Shown here: piece by piece, positions 57,306 to 64,000 of the stretch
How positions within the stretch are numbered: the stretch's first letter is position 1
Layout: every line of letters begins with the position of its first letter
Source of the DNA: Candidatus Bathyarchaeota archaeon
GTDB taxonomy: Archaea > Thermoproteota > Bathyarchaeia > Bathyarchaeales > Bathycorpusculaceae
Direction of reading: 5' to 3'
Length of the DNA: 64,000 nt
Assembly: GCA_026014585.1 (NCBI GenBank)
Contig: JAOZIA010000024.1
Location: 372,001 to 436,000 of the forward strand
Notes under the pieces: generated by a model
Databases searched by the model: none
What the model was told of the DNA's origin: nothing
Seen by the model: only the letters and a program-made list of their open reading frames with translations
Translations under genes and position numbers: made by a program

Positions 57306-57354
57306 CTATTAGGCTCCTAATAGCCAACCTATGCAGAAAAGATAGAGAGAGGTC
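57306..57354 (+). repeat. 50-bp interspersed repeat, copy E
   Basis: CTATTAGGCTCCTAATAG (perfect 8-bp arms around CT), eight bases, TGCAGAAAAGATAGAGAG, AGGTC. It lies 11 bp from copy D, in the same direction, and is the most divergent copy downstream of the hairpin. Confidence 0.8.
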
Positions 57355-57443
57355 ACTAATGGAAGCAACAGTGTTTTTGCTGATGTTCTTTTATACTTTT
57401 ATAAGTACCAGTTGTCCTTTGTTGGAAACGTGAAGTGAACGTT

Positions 57444-58346
57444 ATGCCTTATGACGCCGAAGAGATGGAAAAATTCAGGTTATCTGGCAGGATTTTGCGG
57501 GAAACACGCGAAGAGATGCGCAGTTTTGTCAAAGAAAACATGCCAATTATTGAGGTTTGCGAAAAAGTAGAACAAACCATACGTGACAAAGGCGGCAAAC
57601 CAGCCTTCCCATGCAACGTAAGCATAGACGAAATCGCAGCGCACTACACTTCCCCACCAGACGACACCTCAACCATTCCAGAAGGCACAACCGTAAAAGT
57701 TGACCTCGGCGTACAAATTGACGGCTACGTAACCGACACTGCATTTACCGTAGCATTCAACACCGAAGGCAAAAGCATGACCACCGCCGCGGAGCTTGCC
57801 CTAAAAACAGCAATTGAAAACATTCATGGTGACATGCAAGTGGGCAAAATCGGACAAATCATCGAAACCACCATAAAAAACCGCGGATACAAACCCATCT
57901 CAAACCTGACTGGGCACTCTGTTGGCAGATACCTGATTCATGCGGGAACAAGCATCCCAAATGTTGCAGCCACTACGCCAATTAAGGTGAAAACGGGGGA
58001 GGTTTATGCACTTGAACCCTTCGTCACCCAGCCAGATGCAGAAGCATACGTGGAAGATGGCAACATAACAACAATTTTTAGGCTGCTAAAAACTAAGGCA
58101 CCAAAAAATCCCTATTCCAAAAAACTCCTAAAACATATCGAAGTAAACTTTCACACGTTACCCTTCGCTGAGCGGTGGTTGATAGGCGTGGTTCCAGCGC
58201 AGCATCACGCGGCTGCGTTTAAGGAGTTGCTATCATCAAAATCAATTATGGGGTACCGAATTCTTGTTGAGGCAAGTACAAGACCTGTTGCTCAAGCAGA
58301 GCATACCTTGCTGATTAAAGAAGATGGGTGTGAAGTTTTAACCTAG
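57444..58346 (+). CDS. map: Methionine aminopeptidase, type II
   Basis: A 300-residue enzyme that removes N-terminal methionine from nascent proteins. The di-metal site residues are in VKVDLGVQIDGYVTDTAFT (two Asp), GHSVGRYLIHAG (His), EPFV (Glu) and AEHTLLI (Glu), and the insertion after the GHS segment marks the type II (archaeal/eukaryotic) form. ATG 57444 is chosen; GTG 57435 is three codons earlier. A TATA-like TTTTATAAG lies about 40 bases before the start. It overlaps a converging zinc-ribbon gene by four bases. Confidence 0.94.
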   Translation: MPYDAEEMEKFRLSGRILRETREEMRSFVKENMPIIEVCEKVEQTIRDKGGKPAFPCNVSIDEIAAHYTSPPDDTSTIPEGTTVKVDLGVQIDGYVTDTAFTVAFNTEGKSMTTAAELALKTAIENIHGDMQVGKIGQIIETTIKNRGYKPISNLTGHSVGRYLIHAGTSIPNVAATTPIKVKTGEVYALEPFVTQPDAEAYVEDGNITTIFRLLKTKAPKNPYSKKLLKHIEVNFHTLPFAERWLIGVVPAQHHAAAFKELLSSKSIMGYRILVEASTRPVAQAEHTLLIKEDGCEVLT

Positions 58347-58756
58347 ATATTGTAGGTTTTTTCTTTCTCTTTGACTTCTTTGTAGATTGCGGTTATCATT
58401 TCTTTGTTACCGCATTTTGGGCAAGCAACGCCTTCTTTGAACACATAGTCTCCACGTTGGTATTCGCGGACTGTTTTGCCGCATCTTCCACAATCAATGG
58501 TAGTCATGACTTTTGGAGTTTCGATTTTCATACTAATCGTCCTCTTTGATTGAAACAGGAAATACATAGATAAAGCCATCGCAACAAAACCCGTAAAACC
58601 CAAGAAAGCACCAACAGTAACATCACCGGTAAAAAACGCATTAAGCGACAAAGTAAGAGCAACAAAAGAAAGAGACAAAATAATCAAACAAATCAAAAGG
58701 AGATAGGTGGCGATTTTGTTGGCTACAGCAGTTTGGTTGTTGCTACGGTTGCTCAT
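58343..58756 (-). CDS. Two-helix membrane protein with zinc ribbon
   Basis: A 137-residue protein with two predicted helices (about 14-36 and 43-66, LLICLIILSLSFVALTLSLN and VGAFLGFTGFVAMALSMYFL) and a C-terminal zinc ribbon (CGRCGKTVREYQRGD ... CPKCGNKEMI). Function is unknown. It follows the DUF1512 gene by 11 bases on the same strand, so the two are probably one transcript and may form a membrane complex. Confidence 0.7.
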   Translation of the reverse strand: MSNRSNNQTAVANKIATYLLLICLIILSLSFVALTLSLNAFFTGDVTVGAFLGFTGFVAMALSMYFLFQSKRTISMKIETPKVMTTIDCGRCGKTVREYQRGDYVFKEGVACPKCGNKEMITAIYKEVKEKEKTYNI

Positions 58757-58767
58757 CGCTAAGGCTC

Positions 58768-59907
58768 CTATTGTCCAACGCCGATGGAGTTGCCCACACC
58801 GACGATTAGGACTTTGTCGCCTTCTTTGGTTCGTTCTTTGATGACTGCTTTGACACGTTCAATGGCTACGTCGACTGCATCGTTGATTTCTTTGCGCATT
58901 GGTGAAACTGCGTCGCCTACGTCTTCTTTGATTATGACGGCGTATAGTGGGAGCTTGTATTTGGTGACTTTCTCTTCAATCTTAAAGGCGTCAACGCCTG
59001 GTCCACCGATTGCTGCACCGATGCCTTCTGAGACTTCTCCGACTGCTTCACCTTCCAGTTTCAAACCAGCATCAATCATGATGACCATGCCGATTTTGCC
59101 CTCGTTTTCTTCGATGACGGTTTCGATTGCTTCGCCTGGTTTGCCTACGTTTCCGCCTGGACCTTCAGCTTTGAGGACTAATGCGGTGCGTCCTTCCAGT
59201 GGAACAGATGCGACTACGCAGTCTTTGGGTACCTTGCGGACTTCGTTACCGCGCATCAGTTTAGCGGCAATTAAGGGTCCAACGCTGTCTCCGATTGGTT
59301 GTCCATACGCGAAGGCTTTTAGCGCGCTTGAGTATGCTTCGGCTTCTTTCATAACCATTGGCAAGATCATTTGTAGCTGCATGATTACGTAGAGGCTTAG
59401 GGTCTTTTTGCCTTGGATGTAGTAGTGGCGTACGACTTTGAAGATGAAGTTAAGTGCCATGGCTGCTTCCAGCGTGTTTTCTAGGTTGTTGATTTGAACT
59501 TCATCGCTGGCTGGAGCCATCAGTCTGACTTCTTCTTTTAAGCGTTCATCTCGGATGTCAAGGATATGGTCTAGCTTGTAGACTATGCCTTGTGGGTCCA
59601 TGCTTTGTGGACTGATTGTGAAGTATTCTAGGTAACGGTCAACACGTGCGGACGGGTCAATTGTTGGCTTGCCAATTTCTTTTATGGCTTCAATGGCGGT
59701 TTTGCGTCCTTCTTCTTTTATGATTTTAAGTTTTTTGAGGCTGTTTTCTACTTCCCGCACCATGATGTACATTTGGATGCGTTGTCCGTAGAATATGAAA
59801 ATAATAAAGACACCGTAGAATGCCCAGCTTACTATCTGTGAAAGTAAATCTCCGCCATTTGATGGAAAGAACTGATTAGTGTAAATTGGTTGTGCCAACA
59901 TGTTCAT
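58768..59907 (-). CDS. DUF1512 archaeal membrane protein
   Basis: A 379-residue protein with one N-terminal helix (about 27-47, VSWAFYGVFIIFIFYGQRI) and a large cytoplasmic part rich in Gly/acidic loops (ALVLKAEGPGGNVGKPGEA, GIGAAIGGPGVDAFKIEE, GVGNSIGVGQ at the end). This matches my memory of DUF1512, a family restricted to archaea and of unknown function; long conserved Gly loops and length fit. It is an archaeal marker. It shares a unit with the zinc-ribbon membrane protein and lies upstream of it, next to the 5S rRNA gene. Confidence 0.82.
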   Translation of the reverse strand: MNMLAQPIYTNQFFPSNGGDLLSQIVSWAFYGVFIIFIFYGQRIQMYIMVREVENSLKKLKIIKEEGRKTAIEAIKEIGKPTIDPSARVDRYLEYFTISPQSMDPQGIVYKLDHILDIRDERLKEEVRLMAPASDEVQINNLENTLEAAMALNFIFKVVRHYYIQGKKTLSLYVIMQLQMILPMVMKEAEAYSSALKAFAYGQPIGDSVGPLIAAKLMRGNEVRKVPKDCVVASVPLEGRTALVLKAEGPGGNVGKPGEAIETVIEENEGKIGMVIMIDAGLKLEGEAVGEVSEGIGAAIGGPGVDAFKIEEKVTKYKLPLYAVIIKEDVGDAVSPMRKEINDAVDVAIERVKAVIKERTKEGDKVLIVGVGNSIGVGQ

Positions 59908-59998
59908 TTCTTCCTGTTTGTTCCAAAAACAACATCACAAATTTATAAAGCTATTCCAAATTGCTCGAGATTTCAAGGTTAAATTATTGTTAAAATGT

Positions 59999-60113
59999 TG
60001 CCAGCTTTCCCAAGTTCACGTGGCCTAAGACCACACTACCGTTGGGAACGGAACACGGTTTAACTTCTGAGTTCGGTATGGGATCAGGTGGAACCCGCGC
60101 CCTCTGGCCGGCA
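59999..60113 (-). rRNA. 5S ribosomal RNA (stand-alone)
   Basis: On the minus strand TTGCCGGC pairs with GCTGGCAA to close the molecule (ends are approximate by 1-2 bases). The loop A/B region CCTGATCCCATACCGAACTCAG and GGTAGTGTGGTCTTAGGCC are universal 5S segments. A TATA-like TTAATAAAGG lies about 27 bases upstream (60133-60142). No 16S or 23S gene is near, so the 5S gene is separate here, as in a number of archaea. Confidence 0.92.
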
Positions 60114-60288
60114 AACAAAATCCTAATGATAGGCTTTCCTTTATTAACCTTTAGTTTTTCAGAAGCCATTTTACGTGGAAAAACCCCACTTCCGCAAAGA
60201 TACAAAAATGGCAACGATGGAAGGCTTGCTGAATTTTCAAACCTGAGCAATAATTAAGCGTTTGTTTTTGGACTAAAATTTTGTTTAG

Positions 60289-60340
60289 GGACCTACCCCT
60301 CTATAGTTTCTGCAATGAATTTCTAATAGGAACCAAATAG
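60289..60340 (-). repeat. 50-bp interspersed repeat, copy F
   Basis: On the minus strand: CTATTTGGTTCCTATTAG, eight bases, TGCAGAAACTATAGAGGGG, TAGGTCC. It is nearly identical to copy A. It lies between the 5S rRNA and tRNA-Trp genes; 60114-60288 and 60341-60372 hold nothing else but the 5S promoter. Confidence 0.85.
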
Positions 60341-60372
60341 ACGGAAATATGAAAGCAAATGTGGCGGGTAAA

Positions 60373-60516
60373 TGGTGGGGCCGACCGGATTTGAACCGAT
60401 GACCTACGGGTATCTTCACCCAGCTCCAGAATTATATCATTCCCCCAAATTGGGAGTCATATTACCCGAAGCTATTTCTGGAGCCCGTCGTCTTAACCGT
60501 GCTGGACTACGACCCC
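60373..60516 (-). tRNA. tRNA-Trp (anticodon CCA) with 66-nt intron
   Basis: On the minus strand the acceptor GGGGTCG (60510-60516) pairs with CGGCCCC (60377-60383). The anticodon stem ACGGG/CCCGT encloses CTCCAG-intron-A, anticodon CCA (Trp). The intron is 60412-60477, after position 37 as usual for archaea. Its 3' part TTCTGGAGC can pair with exon/intron GCTCCAGAA over nine bases, including the anticodon, as in bulge-helix-bulge folding. Discriminator A and CCA are encoded. Archaeal tRNA-Trp introns often carry a box C/D guide; here only ATGATAT (box C-like) is visible and no canonical CTGA. Confidence 0.92.
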
Positions 60517-60699
60517 ACCCTAAACCCCAAAAATAAACAAACCAATATTAAAAGACTATGGAGACCACAACAAAGCACGCACCATGCCACACGCAGGGTA
60601 AAAAGATGCAGGCAGACACAACCCCATGTAAGAAACACCGAACCAGCAGCACAGCAGCTTTATAGCGTCTTACGATATACATATACGGCGCGATTCAAG

Positions 60700-61689
60700 A
60701 TGACAAACCAACAACACACCCAAACACTAAACAAATTAGAAGAACTAACAAGCAAAGCAGACCCCAAAATCCTAAACCTATTTCCAAGCCTCAACTCAAA
60801 CACCCCAAAAAGCCACAACGAAAAAGTCAAAGTTCTTTGGCGTTTGGCATTTTTGAAAACAATAGGCAAAAAAGGGAAAGCAACTTCAGCAGATTTACGC
60901 ACAGAGCTAAAACCCTCGCGTCCAAGAACAAGCAGAACCCTGACAGAACTATCAGCCCTGTCACTCATTAAAGCAGAAACAGACGAAAAAACATGCACAT
61001 ACACGCTTACAACCTCTGGGTTTGTTGCTTTAGTTGCCTTTGGAGAGTTTCAAGATTGGACAAAAATCAAATCAGCCTTAAGGGCACCTCAAAGAAAAAA
61101 CGACCCCTTAGCATACGCGCTTTTAGTGGCAGGATTCTGCGAAAATAAAGCTGACAGCATACATCAGACATTGTGCGGTTATGCAGCCCAAGGAAACATC
61201 ATAGAAAATACTCCAACAGATACCACAGCAGAGTCCATATTACTTTTCCACCGCCGAAAACTACAACTTAACAGCCCAGTTCCACCAACCTACTTGAGCG
61301 TGTTCAAAGAGTTTACGACAAAAGGTTTCCAAGAAGTCTTCCAAATGCTCATAGCCGCCATTAAACCAACGGCAGAGGACTATAATTGGCTTATAGAATT
61401 TTTCGCTGAGGTCTCTGAATTCTATTTTGACCCCGCCAGAGTAGCCTACGTTAATCTTCTACGGGAAAACCAGCCACTACAAGCAAACCTTGAAGCATTC
61501 AAAAAAGCCCAAGACCAACAAATCAAAAAACAAGACGGAAACTTGGAAGTTACCTTTACCATTCCCGGCGCGGGCATGTCAAAAATTGATTCAATGCCAC
61601 CTCACCTACGAGCGGTAGGTATGCGGCTTATACTTGAACCAGCTAAATTCATAAATAAAGAACTGGCCAACTTTTTCTGGATCAGCTAA
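60700..61689 (+). CDS. Winged-helix domain protein, hypothetical
   Basis: A 329-residue protein. Residues ~45-115 form a winged helix (KVLWRLAFLKTIGKKGKATS, ADLRTELKPSRPRTSRTLTEL, then the wing CTYTLTTSGFVALVA). The C-terminal 210 residues are helical without a recognised motif. I start at ATG 60700; the frame is open from 60499, but that region is the tRNA-Trp gene. A TATA-like TTTATAG is at 60660-60666. It converges on the DUF2589/trypco2-like operon, six bases away, and is a candidate regulator or partner of that system. Confidence 0.65.
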   Translation: MTNQQHTQTLNKLEELTSKADPKILNLFPSLNSNTPKSHNEKVKVLWRLAFLKTIGKKGKATSADLRTELKPSRPRTSRTLTELSALSLIKAETDEKTCTYTLTTSGFVALVAFGEFQDWTKIKSALRAPQRKNDPLAYALLVAGFCENKADSIHQTLCGYAAQGNIIENTPTDTTAESILLFHRRKLQLNSPVPPTYLSVFKEFTTKGFQEVFQMLIAAIKPTAEDYNWLIEFFAEVSEFYFDPARVAYVNLLRENQPLQANLEAFKKAQDQQIKKQDGNLEVTFTIPGAGMSKIDSMPPHLRAVGMRLILEPAKFINKELANFFWIS

Positions 61690-61695
61690 AAAAAA

Positions 61696-62208
61696 TTATT
61701 TTTTGGGATTGTCTGAGATTGATGAGTCTTTTGTTAGTGCTTTTATGGTGTTTAGCAATTCTTGAGAGGGTGGGGTAGGAACTACTGTTATTCGGATTGT
61801 GCTTGAGGTTTCAGTTTTGTAGGAGTACATGTTTTGGTATTTTGCGTCGATGGCGTTGGTTTTGAAGAGGTAGGGTGAGCGGTCACGGATGGTTTTTCCT
61901 TTGGTATCTGAAGCGGTTGGGTTGTTTGTGGCGGTTAGGGCGGTTTTGAGTTCAATTGTGCTGCTTTGGATGCTTAGCAGTGTTGGTAGTACACCAAAGG
62001 CTAAGGCGTTACCTTTGATTTCACGTTTTTCAGCTTTGCCACCGTTGTTTTTTGTGTAACCAATAGTTACATCTGTGTCGGCTAGTTCTTCAATGCCTGC
62101 AATGAAGGTCTTGTTTGCTTCGTTTTGGGAGTACACCATTGCCAAAAGCAAATCACGAACCATGTCTCCAAGAGTAACGTTTTCTAAAGCAGTTGACAGG
62201 GTTGTCAC
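61696..62208 (-). CDS. DUF2589-like protein 2
   Basis: A 170-residue protein, paralog of the first gene of this operon. Shared elements: VRDLLLAMVYSQNEANKTFI (amphipathic helix), NALAFGVLPTLLSIQSSTIE (hydrophobic strand pair) and a C-terminal NMYSYKTETSSTIRITVVPTPP. This order, helix with A.A.Q.., F.Y-type strand, 'LP.L.I....I', and a final strand with S.KY.I.V.A/P.P, resembles DUF2589, a bacterial family of unknown function. It starts with GTG directly after the stop of the upstream gene, so translation is coupled. Family assignment is from pattern recall. Confidence 0.55.
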   Translation of the reverse strand: MTTLSTALENVTLGDMVRDLLLAMVYSQNEANKTFIAGIEELADTDVTIGYTKNNGGKAEKREIKGNALAFGVLPTLLSIQSSTIELKTALTATNNPTASDTKGKTIRDRSPYLFKTNAIDAKYQNMYSYKTETSSTIRITVVPTPPSQELLNTIKALTKDSSISDNPKK

Positions 62209-62964
62209 CTAAGCGCGTGTTCTTTCTGTGATTATTTTAGCTGAATCGATCCAACGTTTAGTATTCTCAATTGACAGCTGATAGTTTTTGGGAACCTTGA
62301 CTTTGCCCGATTTTATTGCGTTATCCATTATTTTTGTAAGTTCCTCAGGAGAATACTGGGCAAGTTTTTCTTTGGAGTCTATCTTGCTTGCAACAAGTAA
62401 TTCTGCAACCTGTTCATCAACGCCTTCGACACCTGCAATGTCGCTTTTAACCATCAGTTTTGCCATGCTTATGAATTCAGCGGCTTTTGTTTGAGTCACA
62501 TTTGCCTTAGCTAATTGTTCTGCAGAAGCAAGAGCTAGATCACTTATCGTCTCAATACCTATGGCGCGTAGTCTTTCCCCGATAACTGTGCCTATGCCTT
62601 CGATTATTTCAACGGGTTTTCTATTGCTGGATGGTTTTACTTCTAACGGAATAGGTCGCAAAGTCAAGTTCACTGTGCTCATAAGGTTTGGGTCAAGTTC
62701 ACCCTGTTTTGTTGGCAGAGCAAGCAGGGTTTTTTCGCCTTCTTGGGTTACAACAGCTTTTAGTTGTATTGTAAAGTCGGCAAGCACAAAAGTTGTAGAG
62801 CGCTCCTGAGCCATTGCATAATCATGGACACGTAGCAGGTCTTTTTGAAGAGAGGTTATCAAGGTTGCGGAGTCTACTTTTGAAGTAAACACTTTGGGGT
62901 CTACTATTTTTTCGGCGGTTACGCTTGGATTGACAATTTTTTTAATATTTTCATTACCTGACAT
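62209..62964 (-). CDS. Trypco2-like domain fused to helix-hairpin-helix (DUF4332-like) domain
   Basis: A 251-residue protein. Residues ~30-110 are a helix followed by strands (LITSLQKDLLRVHDYAMAQE, TFVLADFTIQLKAVVT, STVNLTLRPIP), the order of trypco2 ('trypsin co-occurring') domains: helix, F.....I.L...V, then V.L.L.P. Residues ~118-210 hold two HhH-type units (IIEGIGTVIGERLRAIGIET, ISDLALASAEQLAKA, VEGVDEQVAELLVASKI) as in DUF4332. A ribosome-binding site AGGTG precedes the ATG. The HhH part could bind DNA or protein; trypco2 domains are known from NTP-dependent conflict systems. The function here is inferred. Confidence 0.55.
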   Translation of the reverse strand: MSGNENIKKIVNPSVTAEKIVDPKVFTSKVDSATLITSLQKDLLRVHDYAMAQERSTTFVLADFTIQLKAVVTQEGEKTLLALPTKQGELDPNLMSTVNLTLRPIPLEVKPSSNRKPVEIIEGIGTVIGERLRAIGIETISDLALASAEQLAKANVTQTKAAEFISMAKLMVKSDIAGVEGVDEQVAELLVASKIDSKEKLAQYSPEELTKIMDNAIKSGKVKVPKNYQLSIENTKRWIDSAKIITERTRA

Positions 62965-62972
62965 AACTTCAC

Positions 62973-63236
62973 CTAATTTTGTTTTGGTTTAAGTTTGAAT
63001 GTTAGTTTGATTGTGCTTTCCCCTTTTTTGCCAAAATAGTTGAGTGTTTGGGCGTCTGAGGAAACAATTTTTAATTCACTATCTTTGATGACAAAGCATT
63101 TTATATCCATTTCAATTTGGGGGATAACAAATTGGGAAGGCTGGTCTTTGCTGGCGTCCAATGCCTGATTTAAACCAACGTTTGCTTCGCTTATTACTCC
63201 AGAGATTAATGAAAAAAAAGAAAGAAAGGTGGTCAT
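62973..63236 (-). CDS. Small trypco2-like protein
   Basis: An 87-residue protein alike in order to the N-terminal domain of the next gene: helix (SGVISEANVGLNQALDASKD), strand QFVIPQIEMDIKCFVI, and end STIKLTFKLKPKQ versus STVNLTLRPIP in the neighbour. It is a stand-alone version of that domain. It begins five bases after the stop of the preceding DUF2589-like gene and ends eight bases before the fused protein, so all four genes form one operon. No catalytic residues are seen; it probably acts as a binding module. Confidence 0.55.
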   Translation of the reverse strand: MTTFLSFFSLISGVISEANVGLNQALDASKDQPSQFVIPQIEMDIKCFVIKDSELKIVSSDAQTLNYFGKKGESTIKLTFKLKPKQN

Positions 63237-63241
63237 GTTGA

Positions 63242-63760
63242 TTACGCTGGTGTTGCTGGTGTAGCTTCAGGTTGGGGTGTTGTGTCTTCGGTGATTTTTT
63301 CGATAGCTTTCATCAACGGGGCTGGTGGGGGGGCTGGCGCAACTTTTATTTCAAGAAAGCTGGAAGCTTCAACAGAGTATGAGTATTTGCTTGAGTATTT
63401 TGCGTCCACGGATGCTGAGAAGAAGGCCCAACCGCCTTTAGCATGCATCTTGACTTCTGCTTCTCTTGTTTTCTGCATTGTTATGACCATCTTGATTTGG
63501 ATGGTGCCGCTTTGGATTTGTAGCAGTGTGGGGAGAATTCCGAAGGCTAATGCGTTGCCGCTGATGGTTGTTTTTGTGCTGGATGAATCGCCTGCTTTTG
63601 TGTAGCTGAGGTTGATGGGGGTTTCAACTAGGTCTTGTACGCCGTTTATGAATGATGTGTTTGCGTCGTTTTGTGCTTCGACCATTGCTAATAGCAAGTT
63701 TCGTATCATCTGGTCAAATGGCACGCTTGCCAGTTCAGTTCCAATAGAAAGGGCTGACAT
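63242..63760 (-). CDS. DUF2589-like protein 1
   Basis: A 172-residue protein, first gene of the operon and paralog of the last one. IRNLLLAMVEAQNDANTSFI, a strand INLSYTKAG, the hydrophobic pair NALAFGILPTLLQIQSGTIQ and the end SSKYSYSVEASSFLEIKVAP are shared with the other copy and resemble DUF2589. The Pro/Ala/Thr-rich tail (PAPPPAPLMK.., PQPEATPATPA) differs between the two. A TATA-like CTTAAATAG lies ~40 bases upstream, at about 63797-63805. No signal peptide; a cytoplasmic assembly is likely. Confidence 0.55.
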   Translation of the reverse strand: MSALSIGTELASVPFDQMIRNLLLAMVEAQNDANTSFINGVQDLVETPINLSYTKAGDSSSTKTTISGNALAFGILPTLLQIQSGTIQIKMVITMQKTREAEVKMHAKGGWAFFSASVDAKYSSKYSYSVEASSFLEIKVAPAPPPAPLMKAIEKITEDTTPQPEATPATPA

Positions 63761-63794
63761 GATGTTTCCTCAATTTTCATAAGTCAACAGTCTT

Positions 63795-63806
63795 ACTATT
63801 TAAGAG
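63795..63806 (-). promoter_or_regulatory. TATA element of the four-gene operon
   Basis: On the minus strand CTCTTAAATAGT sits about 37-45 bases before the ATG at 63760, consistent with an archaeal TATA box and a short leader. The remaining 63807-64000 region is AT-rich and shows no gene. Confidence 0.5.
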
Positions 63807-64000
63807 TTGAGAAAATTGTCGCCAAAAGAACACTCGTAGAACAAACAGGCAGATACAGCACCCCAAACCACACACAAACAACAAAATTGAACCTAAAAAC
63901 AAACCATTACACAAACCTACCGCACAAAACCAATCAAAAAGCCAACTCTAATCAATAATTGAAACATTGAACAAAAACACGTAGAACAAAAAATATTTGA

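Noticed and set aside
60499-60699. N-terminal extension of the 60700-61689 gene to 60499
   Set aside because: It would run through the tRNA-Trp gene; the extra residues are basic and unlike a domain, and a TATA element sits at 60660.
63807-64000. Start of another gene at the right edge
   Set aside because: AT-rich with frequent stops in all frames that I checked; no start or ribosome-binding site.

Overview
This 64-kb window looks like a chromosomal segment of a mesophilic archaeon. The archaeal markers are glycerol-1-phosphate dehydrogenase (first step of archaeal membrane lipids), aEF-2 with its diphthamide histidine, the diphthamide enzyme Dph6, uS10, a type II methionine aminopeptidase, Rad50/Mre11, archaeal DUF1512 and DUF996 membrane proteins, class III (pilin-type) signal peptides and an intron-containing tRNA-Trp. 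The mixture of AfpA/Isf flavoproteins, a NitrOD5-like output protein, surface proteins ending in Ser/Thr/Pro linker + 'PEF' + membrane anchor, and a heliorhodopsin would suit Bathyarchaeia or a related Thermoproteota lineage. That placement is inference; no 16S rRNA is present.

Layout. 1-3.2 kb: 5' part of a heliorhodopsin gene, then katG (broken by one in-frame TAA) facing a PerR-like regulator across a palindromic promoter. 3.3-12.7 kb: housekeeping and transport genes (PP-loop amidotransferase, MscS channel, ABC-2 exporter, TrpS, 14-TM MFS exporter, phosphoribosyltransferase/hydrolase pair). 12.9-29 kb: a beta-helix surface protein, flavin reductase, GlyA-like and SerA-like enzymes of serine/glycine metabolism, flavodoxins, Dph6 + glutamine amidotransferase, Mre11-Rad50, AN1-zinc-finger/M50 protease, S10, G1PDH, response regulator plus output protein. 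29-33 kb: an unusual DUF2400-glycosylase/nuclease-like fusion, HAD phosphatase, radical SAM/SPASM protein. 33-45.8 kb: a cell-surface island with a deacetylase-like protein (split by an in-frame TAG), a pilin-like protein and a 1607-residue papain-like/Asp-box/Ig-like adhesin. 46-60.5 kb: tRNA-Arg, AfpA-Isf redox pair, aEF-2, a 1423-residue HSP90/sacsin-like protein, MBL hydrolase, tRNA-Gln, Map, DUF1512, a lone 5S rRNA, tRNA-Trp. 60.7-63.8 kb: a winged-helix protein converging on a four-gene operon of two DUF2589-like and two trypco2-like proteins, one with a helix-hairpin-helix domain; this is the best candidate for an undescribed system.

Two features cut across the window. First, a ~50-bp interspersed repeat occurs six times, only between genes, always with the same build: an imperfect hairpin (CTATTTGG/CC..AATAG) followed by TGCAGAAACTATAGAGGGG-type sequence. 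Second, two otherwise intact genes each carry a single in-frame stop (TAA in katG, TAG in the surface deacetylase-like gene), which could be real nonsense mutations, readthrough sites or sequence errors.
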